Source: Microstegium vimineum (lineage: Eukaryota; Streptophyta; Magnoliopsida; Poales; Poaceae). From it: 64,000 nucleotides of DNA. The stretch lies in contig CM039130.1 in the NCBI GenBank assembly GCA_022036555.1, positions 16,885,937 to 16,949,936 of the forward strand. Reading direction: 5' to 3'. Shown in pieces: positions 1 through 10,585 of this stretch. The notes below the pieces were generated by a model that saw only the letters and a program-made list of their open reading frames with translations, had not been told where the DNA came from and did not search any database. Each line of letters opens with the position of its first letter. The first letter of the stretch is position 1. Made by a program: the position numbers and the translations under genes.

Positions 1-834
1 GGGCCCACCGTAGTCGGTTTCACTACTATGGGTGCTTGGTCGCACCGAGGTTGATCGTGCTCTCGATCATCGCGTCGTGGAGATCTCGATCGACGCAGTC
101 GCTGGGGGCTTCACGAGTAACTTCTGCTGTAGGACTGGCCGGAGTACTCAGGTGGGGCACCGATCTTGTTAACCTGGACTCCAGCCGCCTTGATATGGGC
201 TTCAATCTTCTCAATCTCGGGCGTGAGGGGGAGCTTGGATAACTCACAAGCGGCTACCGCCAAGTTAGCACTAGGGGTCTGGTATACCTGGACATCGCCC
301 ATCTGATCGAAGTCTTGCTGGAGGTTACGTCATATGAGGCGGCTATGGTCTGCTTGCTCGCATTCGCGTTGTTCACGTGCCAAGCATTTCTGCTCACGAC
401 GCTCCTGCTCGTGCCTGTCTTGTTCACGACGTTCCAACTCGCGTTCAGCGTCCGTCTCATTGTCGCAGGCGGCGCTGTCGGCGGAGACTTGAAAAATCAT
501 GCCTCCGAAGCCGGGGAAACTACGGGAAGTCGCTTCACGGGCCGGAGGAGTCGATCGATTTGATCTTTGTGACGTAGGTGGATTCGGATGAGGTTGTGCC
601 GTCTAGAGACACTGCCTGGTTGGAGTCGCTAGGGATCGTGGAGATAATGACCGTGTTGACAACGGGTGCCGCTGGGACCTGGTCGGAGATCGGTCGGAGC
701 ACCTGGTGCTGGAAAACGGTTGCCTGATTGCGGAGCCCATAGGGCATCGTCGGGGGGAAGGCAGGCGCCCCTGGTCGTCGCAGCCGTCGCCTTTGTTGAA
801 TTGCGGTGGCGGCACGGACAGCGACCGTGATGGT
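1..834 (-). mobile_element. Element C (Ty3/gypsy), gag fragment left of nested element A
   Basis: Read on the minus strand, this stretch encodes pieces of a gag-like protein spread over several frames. An arginine/glutamate-rich helix-forming stretch around 350-480 is followed by a segment at 302-111 that begins MGDVQVYQTPSANL and resembles the C-terminal gag of non-chromovirus gypsy elements of grasses. Frames change at least twice, so this is a pseudogene. It continues the gag start found at 22296-22424; the two halves are separated by element A and its ATGGY target duplication. The rest of C (pol and 3' LTR) lies beyond the left edge. The lineage of C is not settled. Confidence 0.6.
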
Positions 835-2182
835 TGTTGACGGTCCTTAAATAACAAATCCAATTGTCAACTAAACAAGGATAAGGATCTATATGAAACC
901 AATAGCTAGAAATAAGGTTTATAATGACAGAATTCCACGAGTTTTGGTGAATGTCTATTTCTGCAGGGGGATATCAGGAAATATGGAGGAAAGGCCCACA
1001 TGTCATGTTTACATAGAGATAATTATCATCCGCACAAAAAAGAATACTCTAGAAGGGTCAAAAAGGCGCGGGAAGAAACGAGAGGTCGAGCGGGCCCAGG
1101 GGCAGGGCGCCCTCCCTACCCCATGGGGCGGCCGCCCTAGGGCAAGGCCCAATGAGGGTCTACCATGTGGACCCTCTCTCCACCGCCTTTGAGGTTGCAT
1201 CTAAGCCCTCCATTAATGTCGGTTTGATCCGATGGCCGACGTTCATTTGAGGAGGCTATATAAGGAAGGCCCCCTGATCCAGAGGAGAGAGCCCCCCTGA
1301 AACCCTAATTCATTATTCAAGATCCATCTCAGGAGGAGAGGTCCCTGATCCAGCCCTAGAGCCACCACATCAACTAGATCTCTAGTTTAGCATAGCTATA
1401 TAGGATTAGAAAAGTCCGGATCTGTCAAGAGGATTATTGGTAATTCTCTCTATAGTTTTTCATTGTTCATCATTTGTTCTTCAGTATTATGAATATGACT
1501 TTGCTCTACTTCATTATATTGTTTATGACTTTACTCTATTAGATTATGTTCTCAATTATATTGTTCTTAGTCCTTTGTAGTCCTCCTCCCATTTATAGGG
1601 CAGATAAAGCAGTATTATTACGAGGAAATGATTGCTATGTTTCTCATCTTCCTTAGTAATACTCACTACACATGAATATCTCTTATCTTGCCATGATTGC
1701 CAAGTATAATTGCACTAATCATTGTATGCTAGACTGTATAGTTAAGAATGACTTAGGAAATATCTTTGTAGTTCGTCCTAATTCCATGCTAATGACTTGC
1801 TAGAATATCTGTTGAGGTGCTTATCATTATCTTATGTGGCTAATATATATGCTGATCAGTATTTATCTTTTGTCACTATTCATTCATTATCTATATCTTA
1901 TGTGACACCTTATCCTGTATTGAGAGAGATAGATGAAAACTCTCCATTACACATGCAGTGATACTCATTACTCATTTCCCATTTATTCCTTAGTATCCCT
2001 TCCTAGTGGTAAAAATATAACGATACCTGGAATACTCCTGGTTAAAATGCTACATCGGTATAATCCGTGCGCTTGCAGAAACACTTTTATATTTACTTAG
2101 AGCAATTGCATATTTCAATACCGCATCTCTCTGCCATGCTAGGGATGACAACTCGGCTTTACTGGCATAAGAGATGTCAACA
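835..2182 (+). repeat. 5' LTR of element A
   Basis: This LTR begins TGTTGACGGTCC and ends ATGTCAACA. A TATA box (TATATAAGG) lies at 1257-1265 and probably marks the U3/R promoter. Compared with the 1571-bp 3' LTR, this copy lacks about 194 bp near 1573 and about 27 bp near 1410. The larger deletion lies between two AGTC tetramers that are still visible at 21482 and 21676 in the 3' LTR. Short open frames inside it are not genes. Confidence 0.88.
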
Positions 2183-2190
2183 AGCATTTT

Positions 2191-2208
2191 TGGCGCCGTT
2201 GCCAGGGA
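2191..2208 (+). promoter_or_regulatory. Primer-binding site of element A
   Basis: TGGCGCCGTTGCCAGGGA starts eight bases after the LTR end. It matches the primer-binding site typical of Athila-lineage elements, usually assigned to tRNA-Asp. Element F has a near-identical site on the minus strand at 36383-36400. Confidence 0.8.
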
Positions 2209-2346
2209 AGGTTGATTAGCTATCAAAAGGAATAAATGAGTTATCACTTGCATCACTAATGTGATTGAGGAAACATCAACTCTCTACTCATACAGCCTTA
2301 CCCTTGATCTTTGCCTATTTTCCTATCATTTTATGCAGGGTAATGT

Positions 2347-3507
2347 ATGAATAGGTTTGATCTTCTCGACAATTTTGTTGAAAATCCCGAAGCATTAATC
2401 AGAAGAACAAAAGGCAAGCTCAAGAAAGTAACAGAAACATCATCATTAACATCTCAGCTTGAAGCTTCACCCAATCAAGAAGATCAAAACATCGTTCGAG
2501 ACTTGACACTAGAGTTCGAAGCCATGGCAGACAAGTCAATCCGTGAGTTCTCAGCCCCCACCACGGACAACATCCGCACTGGACCTGCTGCGAACATTGA
2601 TCGGTCATTTGAGCTCAAGCCTGCGCTCATCAACATGGTGCAAGCAAGCCAGTTCTGTGGGAAAGCACACGAAGATGTTAGTGCTCATCTCCAACACTTC
2701 CTGGAGATTTGTAGCACATTTACTATCAAGGATATCCCCAGAGACGCCATACTACTTCGCCTTTTCCCATTCTCACTCTTGGGAAGAGCGAAGTAGTGGT
2801 TCTTTGAAACCAAGGAGAAGAATACCACTGGGCACTTTGTTCCACCAATTTCCTAGCAAAGTTCTTTCCCATGGGGAAGAACAATGCTCTCCGTGGGAAG
2901 ATTTCAAGTTTTCAGCAACAACATGATGAGTCCATTCTAGAAGCATGTGAGCGCTTCCAAAATTACATCCTAGAATGTCCCCATCATGGAATGGAGAATT
3001 GGCTACTTATGCAGACCTTCTATCATGGGCTCAACAACAGCACTCGTGAGACCATGGATGCTGCTGCCGGAGGAGCATTCCTATCACTTACAATACCACA
3101 AGCCATAGCTCTTGTGGAGAAGATGGCATCCAAAGGTTGGAGTGAAGAAAGAACTCAAACTCGCAAGAAAAGTGGAGGTATGCACCAGCTCAAAAGAAGT
3201 AGACATGCTGTCAGCAAAGCTAGACCTGCTCATGAAGAGGCTCGATGAGAAAGCTGCAGAGAAGAAAGAAGTTATGCATAGTCATGACTCTCACATGACC
3301 TCTGAAGAGTGTGGAGACATTGGACACTCAGGCAATCATTGTCCAGAATTGCAGGAGGATATGAACTACATCAACAACAATAATTACAACTGTCCTCAGC
3401 AAAACCAAGGTTGGAATCAACAACAACAAAGACCTAACTACTCAGGTAACTACTCAGGTAATTATCAAGTTAATAATTCCTATAATAATCCTCGTTTCCA
3501 ACTTTGA
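2347..3507 (+). pseudogene. gag of element A, broken
   Basis: The ATG at 2347 opens an Athila-type gag with the signature IRTGPA near residue 78 and a retrotransposon-gag core (LQHFLEICSTF). An amber codon at 2794-2796 replaces a glutamine: element F reads KQWF at the matching place and A reads K-stop-WF. Reading resumes in another frame from about 2871 and shifts again near 3150. The zinc knuckle near 3295-3340 has lost its first cysteine (SEECGDIGH in A, CEECGDIGH in F). Gag would form the particle shell and bind element RNA; this copy cannot make it whole. The related element F is the best internal reference. Confidence 0.85.
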
Positions 3508-4362
3508 GAAAGTTAGTAGCTAATCAAGGAAAGTTAATGGATAACATGTCTAAGAAATTAGCATCCAATGATAAAATACTAGAAGCTATAAATAATAGGA
3601 TGGATAATTTTTCTGCTGCCATCAAAAATCAAATTAGCTTTAATAAAATGATTGAATCTCAGCTAACCCAAATAGCTGCTGCTGTTCCTGCCACTAACCC
3701 CGGTATTCCATCACAACCGGAAGGATTAGAATCTGCAAATCTTGTAGACATATTTGATGCAGGTGCTTATTGGAATAACCCCACTGAAGAGTGGTGTAAC
3801 GACTTCCTATCAACCAAGAAAGGAGATCTAGGACGACCCGTCATCCCAATCTCCATTGGTGTCACAGACTTTCCTGAAGCACTATGCGACTTTGGCGGAA
3901 GCGTCAATATCAGGCCTAGGGTAATCTATGAGAAATACTTTAATTATCCTTTATCAGATACAACCCTATGTTTCCAGCTTACAGATTGGATACTATGCTA
4001 CCCAAGAGGAATATTAAAAGATATTTGTGTCCGGATTGGTACCTCATATGTCTCAGCAGACTTCATGGTGATAGAGACCAATGTTGATGAGAGGTCACCC
4101 ATCATCCTAGGGAGGCCGCTCTTGAACACTGTTGGAGCTATCATCTATCCTAGCACTGCCAAGATCAGTTTCTTCATCAAAGGGAAGAAGAAACATTTAC
4201 CTTCAAGAACAAGACCTTACAATCTCCTAAACAACCACAACATGAGCCAAGAAAGAGGGCCAATAGGAGGAACAAGCAGAACAAGAACAAGAACAAGAAG
4301 CAAGTACAAACAGAATCAGCGAAGATGGTCACGACACTCTACAAGAATCAAGATCAGAATCC
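3504..4362 (+). pseudogene. Element A first aspartic-protease-like domain (PR1)
   Basis: An open frame follows gag. It starts with a coiled-coil-like stretch (residues 1-60, NNRMDNFSAAIKNQ) and then a retropepsin-like domain. The catalytic motif reads DFGGS at about 3892-3906, where the family expects D-L/F-G-A-S. The second-half signature IILGRPLLNT lies near 4100-4130. A lysine/arginine-rich spacer follows at 4170-4360. The protease would process the gag polyprotein. The G for A change next to the catalytic site makes activity doubtful. The minus-strand element F has the same domain with DFGAS. Confidence 0.78.
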
Positions 4363-4368
4363 CCTCAT

Positions 4369-4519
4369 TTGATCAAGAAGGGCGACCCAGGTGTCCCAAC
4401 CATTGAATGCACAATCAACAGATGCTCCTTCCAGAAAGCAATCTGCGACACCAAATCGGTCGTCAACATTATAACCATGTTGACCTATGAGTTTATGTAT
4501 GGCACAATGCCTCTACATC
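4369..4519 (+). pseudogene. Element A second protease-like domain (PR2), 5' half, cut by element D
   Basis: The frame opens KKGDPGVPTIECTIN and reaches a second retropepsin-like active-site region that reads CDTKSVVN instead of the expected D-T/L-G-S. It stops at the insertion of element D after MPLH. If D and one copy of the ACATC duplication are removed, the codon completes and reading continues at 17801 without a shift. This domain is distinct from PR1, about 500 bp upstream, so A has two successive protease-like modules. Confidence 0.8.
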
Positions 4520-5642
4520 TGTTGACACAAAAAGCGTCAGTATTTGCGAACACCTCAGGCTATTACCCAAAGCTCGGTATTCCGGAGGCGTGCCAGTGGA
4601 TTTGACCAATCAATCGACAAGGATGATAACTAGAACAAACTGAACGAGACGACAGCGATGCGCCCGGACATCAAGGCTCAGATTGATCAAGGATAACTAG
4701 AGCAGAGCTGAACGAGGCAAACAACGATGCGCCCAGAATGCCAAAGCTCAAAAGTACTCCCACGCGGAACTTGCAAGGATTTGACGGAGATCAGGGTGAT
4801 GCAGCCTGTCGAAGCTTTGAAAGAACTCGTTGAAAAGCTATAACTAATGCAATAAAGGTAAATTGCGATAAAAGGTAGAATAAGATAAAATTGGTTTGTT
4901 TGATATTGGATTGATTGTTCTTTTCATAGCCCTCGGGCACATATTTATACTCCCGCATGGAGAGTTATACAAAGACACGACACGTATCCTTCCTAAAACA
5001 AACTCCTACTTTAAAGGAAACTGACTCGCGTAGGAGCCGAATAACAATATTTATTTCCTAAACGAACACACCTATTTTAAAGGAAGATAAATGACTCATG
5101 CAAGAGCCGGACTCAAACTACCATAATAACAATACTGGTAAAACACCAGTTTCCTTAATACTTTTCCTCAATGGAAGCTTTCCATCGGCAGATCCCTGCA
5201 ACTTCCTTCTTTGGCCACCTGTAGTCTTCTGCTGCCACCAAGTGCTAAGTTACGCCCATTGGCATCGGCAACACTTTCCCGATCGGCAATCGGCAACATT
5301 TCCGATTAGCGACCTTGCGCTAGTAACTTCACCAATCATCCCCTATCGGCAATCGGCAACCACCCTTCATCAGCAATCGATAATGACCCCTCATCCGCAA
5401 TCGACAATGACTCTTCATCGGCCATCAGCAATGACTTCCTTGGCAATCAGCTTCAGCAAGACTTCACCAATTGACCTTTGTCGGCAAAGATCATCCAGTT
5501 TTCATCGGCAACACACTTGGTCTTCCCGCAGCACTCTTCCATCGGCAATATCGGCTCAAACTTTTCCTGATACCGATGGAGAATAGCCACTGACCAGTCA
5601 AGCCCCAGCCCATTTGACACGTGTTGAAAAACGGTGTCAACA
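4520..5642 (-). repeat. 3' LTR of element D (element reads right to left)
   Basis: This is the same 1123-bp sequence as 16673-17795. Its right half (5160-5640) is densely populated by the words ATCGGC or GCCGAT, ten in about 480 bp, several in the tandem form CGGCAATCGGCAA. Confidence 0.92.
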
Positions 5643-5660
5643 CATGCCCCCCAGTTTCAG
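5643..5660 (-). promoter_or_regulatory. Polypurine tract of element D
   Basis: On the minus strand CTGAAACTGGGGGGCATG abuts the 3' LTR start. It is the expected plus-strand DNA synthesis primer site. Element H has a very similar tract at 51612-51630. Confidence 0.8.
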
Positions 5661-5696
5661 AGCATATAATACTTTACGTGCCGAAATTCTCTCCAC

Positions 5697-5750
5697 TGTA
5701 GCCGTTGCTGTAGCCGTTGCTATAGCCATTGTTGTAGGCGTTACCTTCGA
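5697..5750 (+). repeat. Imperfect 12-bp tandem repeat
   Basis: About four degenerate copies of a GTAGCCGTTGCT-like unit lie in the leader region of the antisense gene of D. No function is evident. Confidence 0.5.
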
Positions 5751-5925
5751 GATAGACGTACGGTTCCCTCGATCCCCGCGTGTGGAATTGCAATTTAATA
5801 ATAAAATCCCTCGATTGTAGCACAAACAGTTGCAGACCACCTCGATCACCGCGCGTATCTACCGCGGGCCTCTCCACATTCCTTCACAGTGTGAAACAGA
5901 ACCCCAAAATGCCCTTGAGCAAGCT

Positions 5926-5933
5926 TATAAAAG
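5926..5933 (+). promoter_or_regulatory. Possible TATA box of the antisense gene in D
   Basis: TATAAAAG on the plus strand lies about 160 bp before the ATG of the antisense gene. It suggests that this gene has its own promoter, separate from the LTR. Confidence 0.45.
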
Positions 5934-6088
5934 TTACCGGGATCCACACCGCCTTTTTACCCGAGCCCACTTTTACTTTCACCTTCTTGCCTTCATCTTC
6001 AACCTCCAGCCGCTCTGAAGAACACAAGCTCGAGCAACAGTACTCCTCCATAATCCAAGGACGAACTACAAGCATTCCTTTGACTCCA

Positions 6089-9000
6089 ATGGCGATCCAC
6101 GTCGACATTCCAAAGGTAAGGCTTATTCCCCGCCTAATCCAACCTCCTGTACGATTCTTTGCAAAAATCTGGATTGATCCTCATTCTGATTCGTCCCTTT
6201 TTTCTTCGAACCCTAGGAACTGTACAATAAGGTAGTGATTCCACTCGCCGGCTCCAACCTCAGCTGCCTAGGCCCAATGGGCAATCCAGACCCCACCTTC
6301 ATCATTAATGCAGAAACCAACCGGGTACCGTGGAGATCTGAGCATTTTGATCTAGGACTGTGGAAGGACACATTCCGCTCATGGCCCAAACCTACCAAAG
6401 GATGGAAGAACTGGTACCTGAGAGTGGTCAGATCACAGCAAGTGTACTGGCAAGAATGCAACCTGGATCAGTGCATTAGGCTTTCAATTGCCAATATGGA
6501 GAAGAATGAAAACTTAATGATGGCAGCCTCATACTTCTGGTCCGATAGTATGAACGCTTTCCTCTTTAGGCATGGACCAGCTACCCCAACCCTTGCCGAT
6601 GTCTACATGCTGACCGGCTTGGACATCACCTCTGCCGATACGTTCACCCTTTTCAACAGAAAATCCGAGTACAAGGTGAACACCCGGAATATCGGCGGTT
6701 GGACGGGCTACATCAAAGAGAACCAGAAAACCGGATCGGTAACCCAACGGGAGCACGCCATTTTCTTAAACATGTGGTTGGAAAAATTCGTCTTCTATGG
6801 CAAAACTATCGGTCCGACCACCATGCACCTTCCAGCGGCTGAACTACTTGCCGATGGAACAAGGCTTCCTGTAGGCAGGTACCTTCTGGGATCAGTATAC
6901 CGATTGCTACATCAAGTATCTCAGAAGTTACTGCTGGGAGAACCCATCGGCAACCTTGGGGGTCCCTGGTGGTTTGTCAATCTGTGGTTGAACGCGCACA
7001 TGCACAAGGCCCTCCAGTTTGATTTGTTTGCCCAACAATTCCCAAGGGACATATTAGAAGATTACCGATACGGGGACGATGAATCGGCAACTCGCCCTCC
7101 GCTTGATTTTGGAGAGGCCATCATAGTGCTGCCAGGTACCGATGCTGATGTAGAGCACTTCGGCTATTATTTCCAGAAGTTCTACAACGGACTTCCCTCC
7201 TCGGAACGGACCTGGTGGCCATATCCTGATGAACACAACTAGTTTCCGCTACTGTTCAACTTGACCGATGTGAGCCTGCCCGAGAACCAAGCAATCATGA
7301 GGGCCAGCATTACTCCCCGAGCTATTCCAGTAAATATCTTTGGATCTGGGAAGAATGCCCCACCATCCTACGAGTTCTACTACCCATCGGCGGCAGCAAG
7401 ACAACTGGCATTTGGCCAACTGCCGATCAAACTCTGCTACTCTAAGGTAGTAAGACCCAGGCAGATAATCTCCAGTAATCTAGACTGGAACAAAGTCATC
7501 AACCTTCCTGCCGATGCCGATTTGTCAGACCTAGACTTGTCTTCCTGGTCGCCAACCTCCTTCATCACCAACGAGTTCAAGTCTTGGTGGCAAGAGTGGA
7601 AGTGCCAGCTACTCACCAAGTCTTTGCACTACTATCAGCACTTGATTGATGCCGATTACATCATCCCCGATGACGTAGTAAGTCTGCCATCTGATCTATT
7701 TTATTACTTTATTTTTGTCATCGGTATCAACACTTAACTCTTTTGCGCCTGACAGGCCGATGATCCTGTTCCCACAATGAGTAACAGTGGTAGGCCCTTT
7801 AATCTTCGGATAATGAGTCCCATATCGATCATCGGCACCAAAGCTCCGACGCTGGCCGCCTTCACGCCTCAATAGGTACCTACGCCGACACCCACAAAAG
7901 CCCAGGCTACATCGGCTGTTGCCGTTGCCCTGACACGGGTTTATGCTGTAAAGTCGCTTTTACCTGTACCGATTACATACTGTTTTATCAGCAACATTCC
8001 ATCTTGTATAACTTGTTCTATACTTTTCTGGCATTATGGTCATCGGCATCTGCTTCCAGCAGACAAACACCTTCCAGCCCAGCTGCCGATGCCCCCCGGT
8101 CTTCATCAAAGCAGGTCGGCTTCCCTGCTGTTGCGCCGACGAAAAAGAGGCGCCTGAGGCTGGCTTCTCCTTCACCATCGGCTCCATCTGCACCATCAGC
8201 TGTCGATGCCCCATCAACGGCACCCTCATTGGTCCCAGCTGCGCCAACTGCCGGCGGGTCATCGACAGAACCTCCATCAGTGCGTGTGCCTGATCAACCG
8301 ATGGACGACATCCCAGACCAAGCTATAATTCCGCCCGCTACAATAGCGGAAACATCGTCATCGGCACCATCAGCCAGATTGCCCGGTGAAGAAACAACTC
8401 CAGCGGTCGTAGCAGCAGAGGCAACGTCAGCATCGGCACCGTCGGCCGAAGTCCCTGATGATAGAGTGGGACCGCCACCACAAGAACCGGCCACCATATC
8501 GGAAGCGATGCCGGCAACAACTATGCCAACACCAGCAGCGTCGGCTGCTTCTCCAACAAGGGCCTAGTCATCGGCATCTGCTACCGATGTCGAAGATGAA
8601 GCTGGACCATCCAGTATGCCAAGTCCCAGGCAGGAGATCCGCTTCAAGATGGTAAGTCGATTACCTTAAAGCTCATAATATAATTTTATAATCGGCACAC
8701 TTTAACCCTTCTGTTTTCAGGCCCAGGACTCTCCGGACAGCCTCTTCTCCTACAGCCTGAACCCTCAAGACGAGGATGAACGTCAAGGCCGTATTCAAGC
8801 GGACAACCTATTTTCCTTTGCAGTCGACGTCCCCGATGACGATGAAGAGGAGAGCTCCGTCCCAACCTTGTCGGCAGAGATTAAATCTAAACTGGAAGAG
8901 TTTCTTTCCTTGCTGCTACAAGAAACGTCCCAGCTCGTCCAAGATTCATCGGCAGCAAGGATTGCGTTCAAGGACATCCAAAGCCACCTCCCCGCCGATA

Positions 9001-9463
9001 TGGCAGAAATCCTTCTTCAGGCAACTTTCCTCGACATTAAGCAGATCCAATATCAGAAGCTTACCCGTCACATTGCCGATAGGGCCGCTCAATCCAAGAG
9101 CGAGGAAGAAAAGCTTAAGTTCAAAGCCATTGCCGATGAGAAGCACAAAGGCATCGGTCAAGCAGAAGTCTCCATCGGCAATCTTGATCAAGAAATTTCC
9201 CGACTGTCGGCAAAGAAGGAGGAGCTACTGGCGGAATTACAGAAGGTCGAGGGGGATCTGACTGCAGCCAACCAGCAGAAAACCCAACTATCCGACTCCA
9301 TCAAGGTCCTGCGGCAAGAAAGGGATCAGAACGCCCACAAGCCATCCTATGGAAGAAGAAAATCAAGCCGGTTGAGGGCTCTGCCGATGCCGATGCCAAG
9401 GAGATGGACGAAATAGAGCAAATTCGCCTGCGTGCGATATCAACCATCCACTCCTTACTGTAA
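6089..9463 (+). pseudogene. Antisense accessory gene of D: plant mobile domain N-terminus, coiled-coil C-terminus, with introns
   Basis: The exon at 6089-6115 (MAIHVDIPK) joins in frame to 6217-7677 across a GT-AG intron. The next junctions are 7677/7756 and 8651/8721, also GT-AG. An exon boundary between about 7880 and 8040 is unclear. Residues about 30-330 match the plant mobile domain family (tryptophan-rich, PTLADVYMLTGLDI near 6590-6630). A serine/alanine/proline-rich linker with a basic patch KKRRLR follows at about 8000-8650. An acidic segment and a coiled coil (8868-9340) end the protein. Amber codons occur at 7240, 7873 and 8565, and a one-base frameshift near 9340 precedes a natural-looking end at 9463. 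PMD proteins of plants (MAIN/MAIL) act in silencing and genome stability, and PMD-bearing extra ORFs are known in gypsy elements. What this one does for D is inference. Confidence 0.78.
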
Positions 9464-9580
9464 TATCTGTTGTATCGGTAAGAATGTAACTTTGATACTT
9501 GATTTTGAGTTGTAATATAATGCCAGTTTGTTTTTACCAATGTTTATACAACTTCTCGTGTATTGGCATTTAACTGAGCA

Positions 9581-10519
9581 CTACGCGTCCACCCATATAC
9601 TAGGGTAATACCTCTTTAAGTATTTGCCGTTAATCGCTCTAGAGAACGCCACTCCTTCGAGGGTTTCCAAAATGTACGCATTACCAGGAGCAGACTGTTT
9701 TATCCGATAAGGACCCTCCCAATTAGGGGACCACTTTCCAAATTTAGAACTCTTAGTCCCAATTGGTAAAATCAACTTCCAAACCAGATCGCCATCGGCA
9801 AACTCCTTTACCTTTACTTTTTTGTCATACCATTTGGCAACCCTCCTCTTATTCTCTTCAATACTAATTAATGCCCTCAACCGATGACCTACCAAATCTT
9901 CTAACTCATCTTTCATCAGAGTAATATAATCATCGGTCGTCAATTGATCCTGAAAAGATAATTGCCTAGAACCAGTTTTGATTTCCCAAGGTAGGACAGC
10001 ATCGTGTCCATAAACCAACTGATATGGCGAGACCTTGGTTGCACCATGACAAGTCATCCGATATGACCACAAAGCTTCGTTTAATACCACATGCCACCTT
10101 CTAGGGGTTTCCTCAATCTTGCGCTTTATAAGCTTAATGACTCCTTTATTAGTCGCTTCAGCCTGACCATTAGCTTGAGCATAATAAGGAGAAGAATTTA
10201 ACACCTTGAAACCCATGCTAGCAGCAAACTCATCAAATTCTCCCGATGTGAACATGGTCCCTTGATCGGTAGTAATAGTCTGAGGAATACCGAATCGGTA
10301 AATGATGTGCTCCTTAATGAAATCCACCATGTTTGCCGATGTCACCTTTTTCAAGGGGATTGCCTCAACCCATTTGGTGAAGTAATCGGTAGCAACAAGT
10401 ATGAACTTGTGCCCCTTGCTCGACGGCGGATAAATTTGGCCGATGAGATCAATAGCCCATCCTCTGAACGGCCAAGGCTTGATTATAGGATTCATTGCCG
10501 ATGCAGGTGCCCTTTGCAA
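9581..10519 (-). CDS. Element D integrase core and C-terminal domain
   Basis: The minus-strand frame of 312 residues contains a DDE catalytic core. The first aspartate is in WAIDLIG, the second in TTDQGTMF and the glutamate in NGQAEATNKG. A C-terminal part with WEGPYRI resembles the GPY/F module. No chromodomain follows, which fits a Tat element rather than a chromovirus. The HHCC zinc finger lies upstream and is split by two stop codons, one ending the RT frame at 10586 and one just before 10519. Integrase joins element DNA to host chromosomes; this copy would lack an intact N-terminal finger unless the stops are suppressed. It is followed by about 120 bp before the antisense gene's end. Confidence 0.92.
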   Translation of the reverse strand: MQRAPASAMNPIIKPWPFRGWAIDLIGQIYPPSSKGHKFILVATDYFTKWVEAIPLKKVTSANMVDFIKEHIIYRFGIPQTITTDQGTMFTSGEFDEFAASMGFKVLNSSPYYAQANGQAEATNKGVIKLIKRKIEETPRRWHVVLNEALWSYRMTCHGATKVSPYQLVYGHDAVLPWEIKTGSRQLSFQDQLTTDDYITLMKDELEDLVGHRLRALISIEENKRRVAKWYDKKVKVKEFADGDLVWKLILPIGTKSSKFGKWSPNWEGPYRIKQSAPGNAYILETLEGVAFSRAINGKYLKRYYPSIWVDA

Positions 10520-10585
10520 ATTACCAAACTTCTAACAGTCCTGACACCCTTTGAAATAATTGAAGCAATCTTCAAGGATTGTCGG

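Noticed and set aside
893..1192. 99-residue open frame
   Set aside because: It lies entirely within the 5' LTR of element A and matches LTR sequence at 20790-21070 and, inverted, in J.
5098..5586. 162-residue open frame, repeated at 17251-17739
   Set aside because: Both copies lie in the LTRs of D. The apparent protein repeats reflect the CGGCAATCGGCAA word and not a gene.
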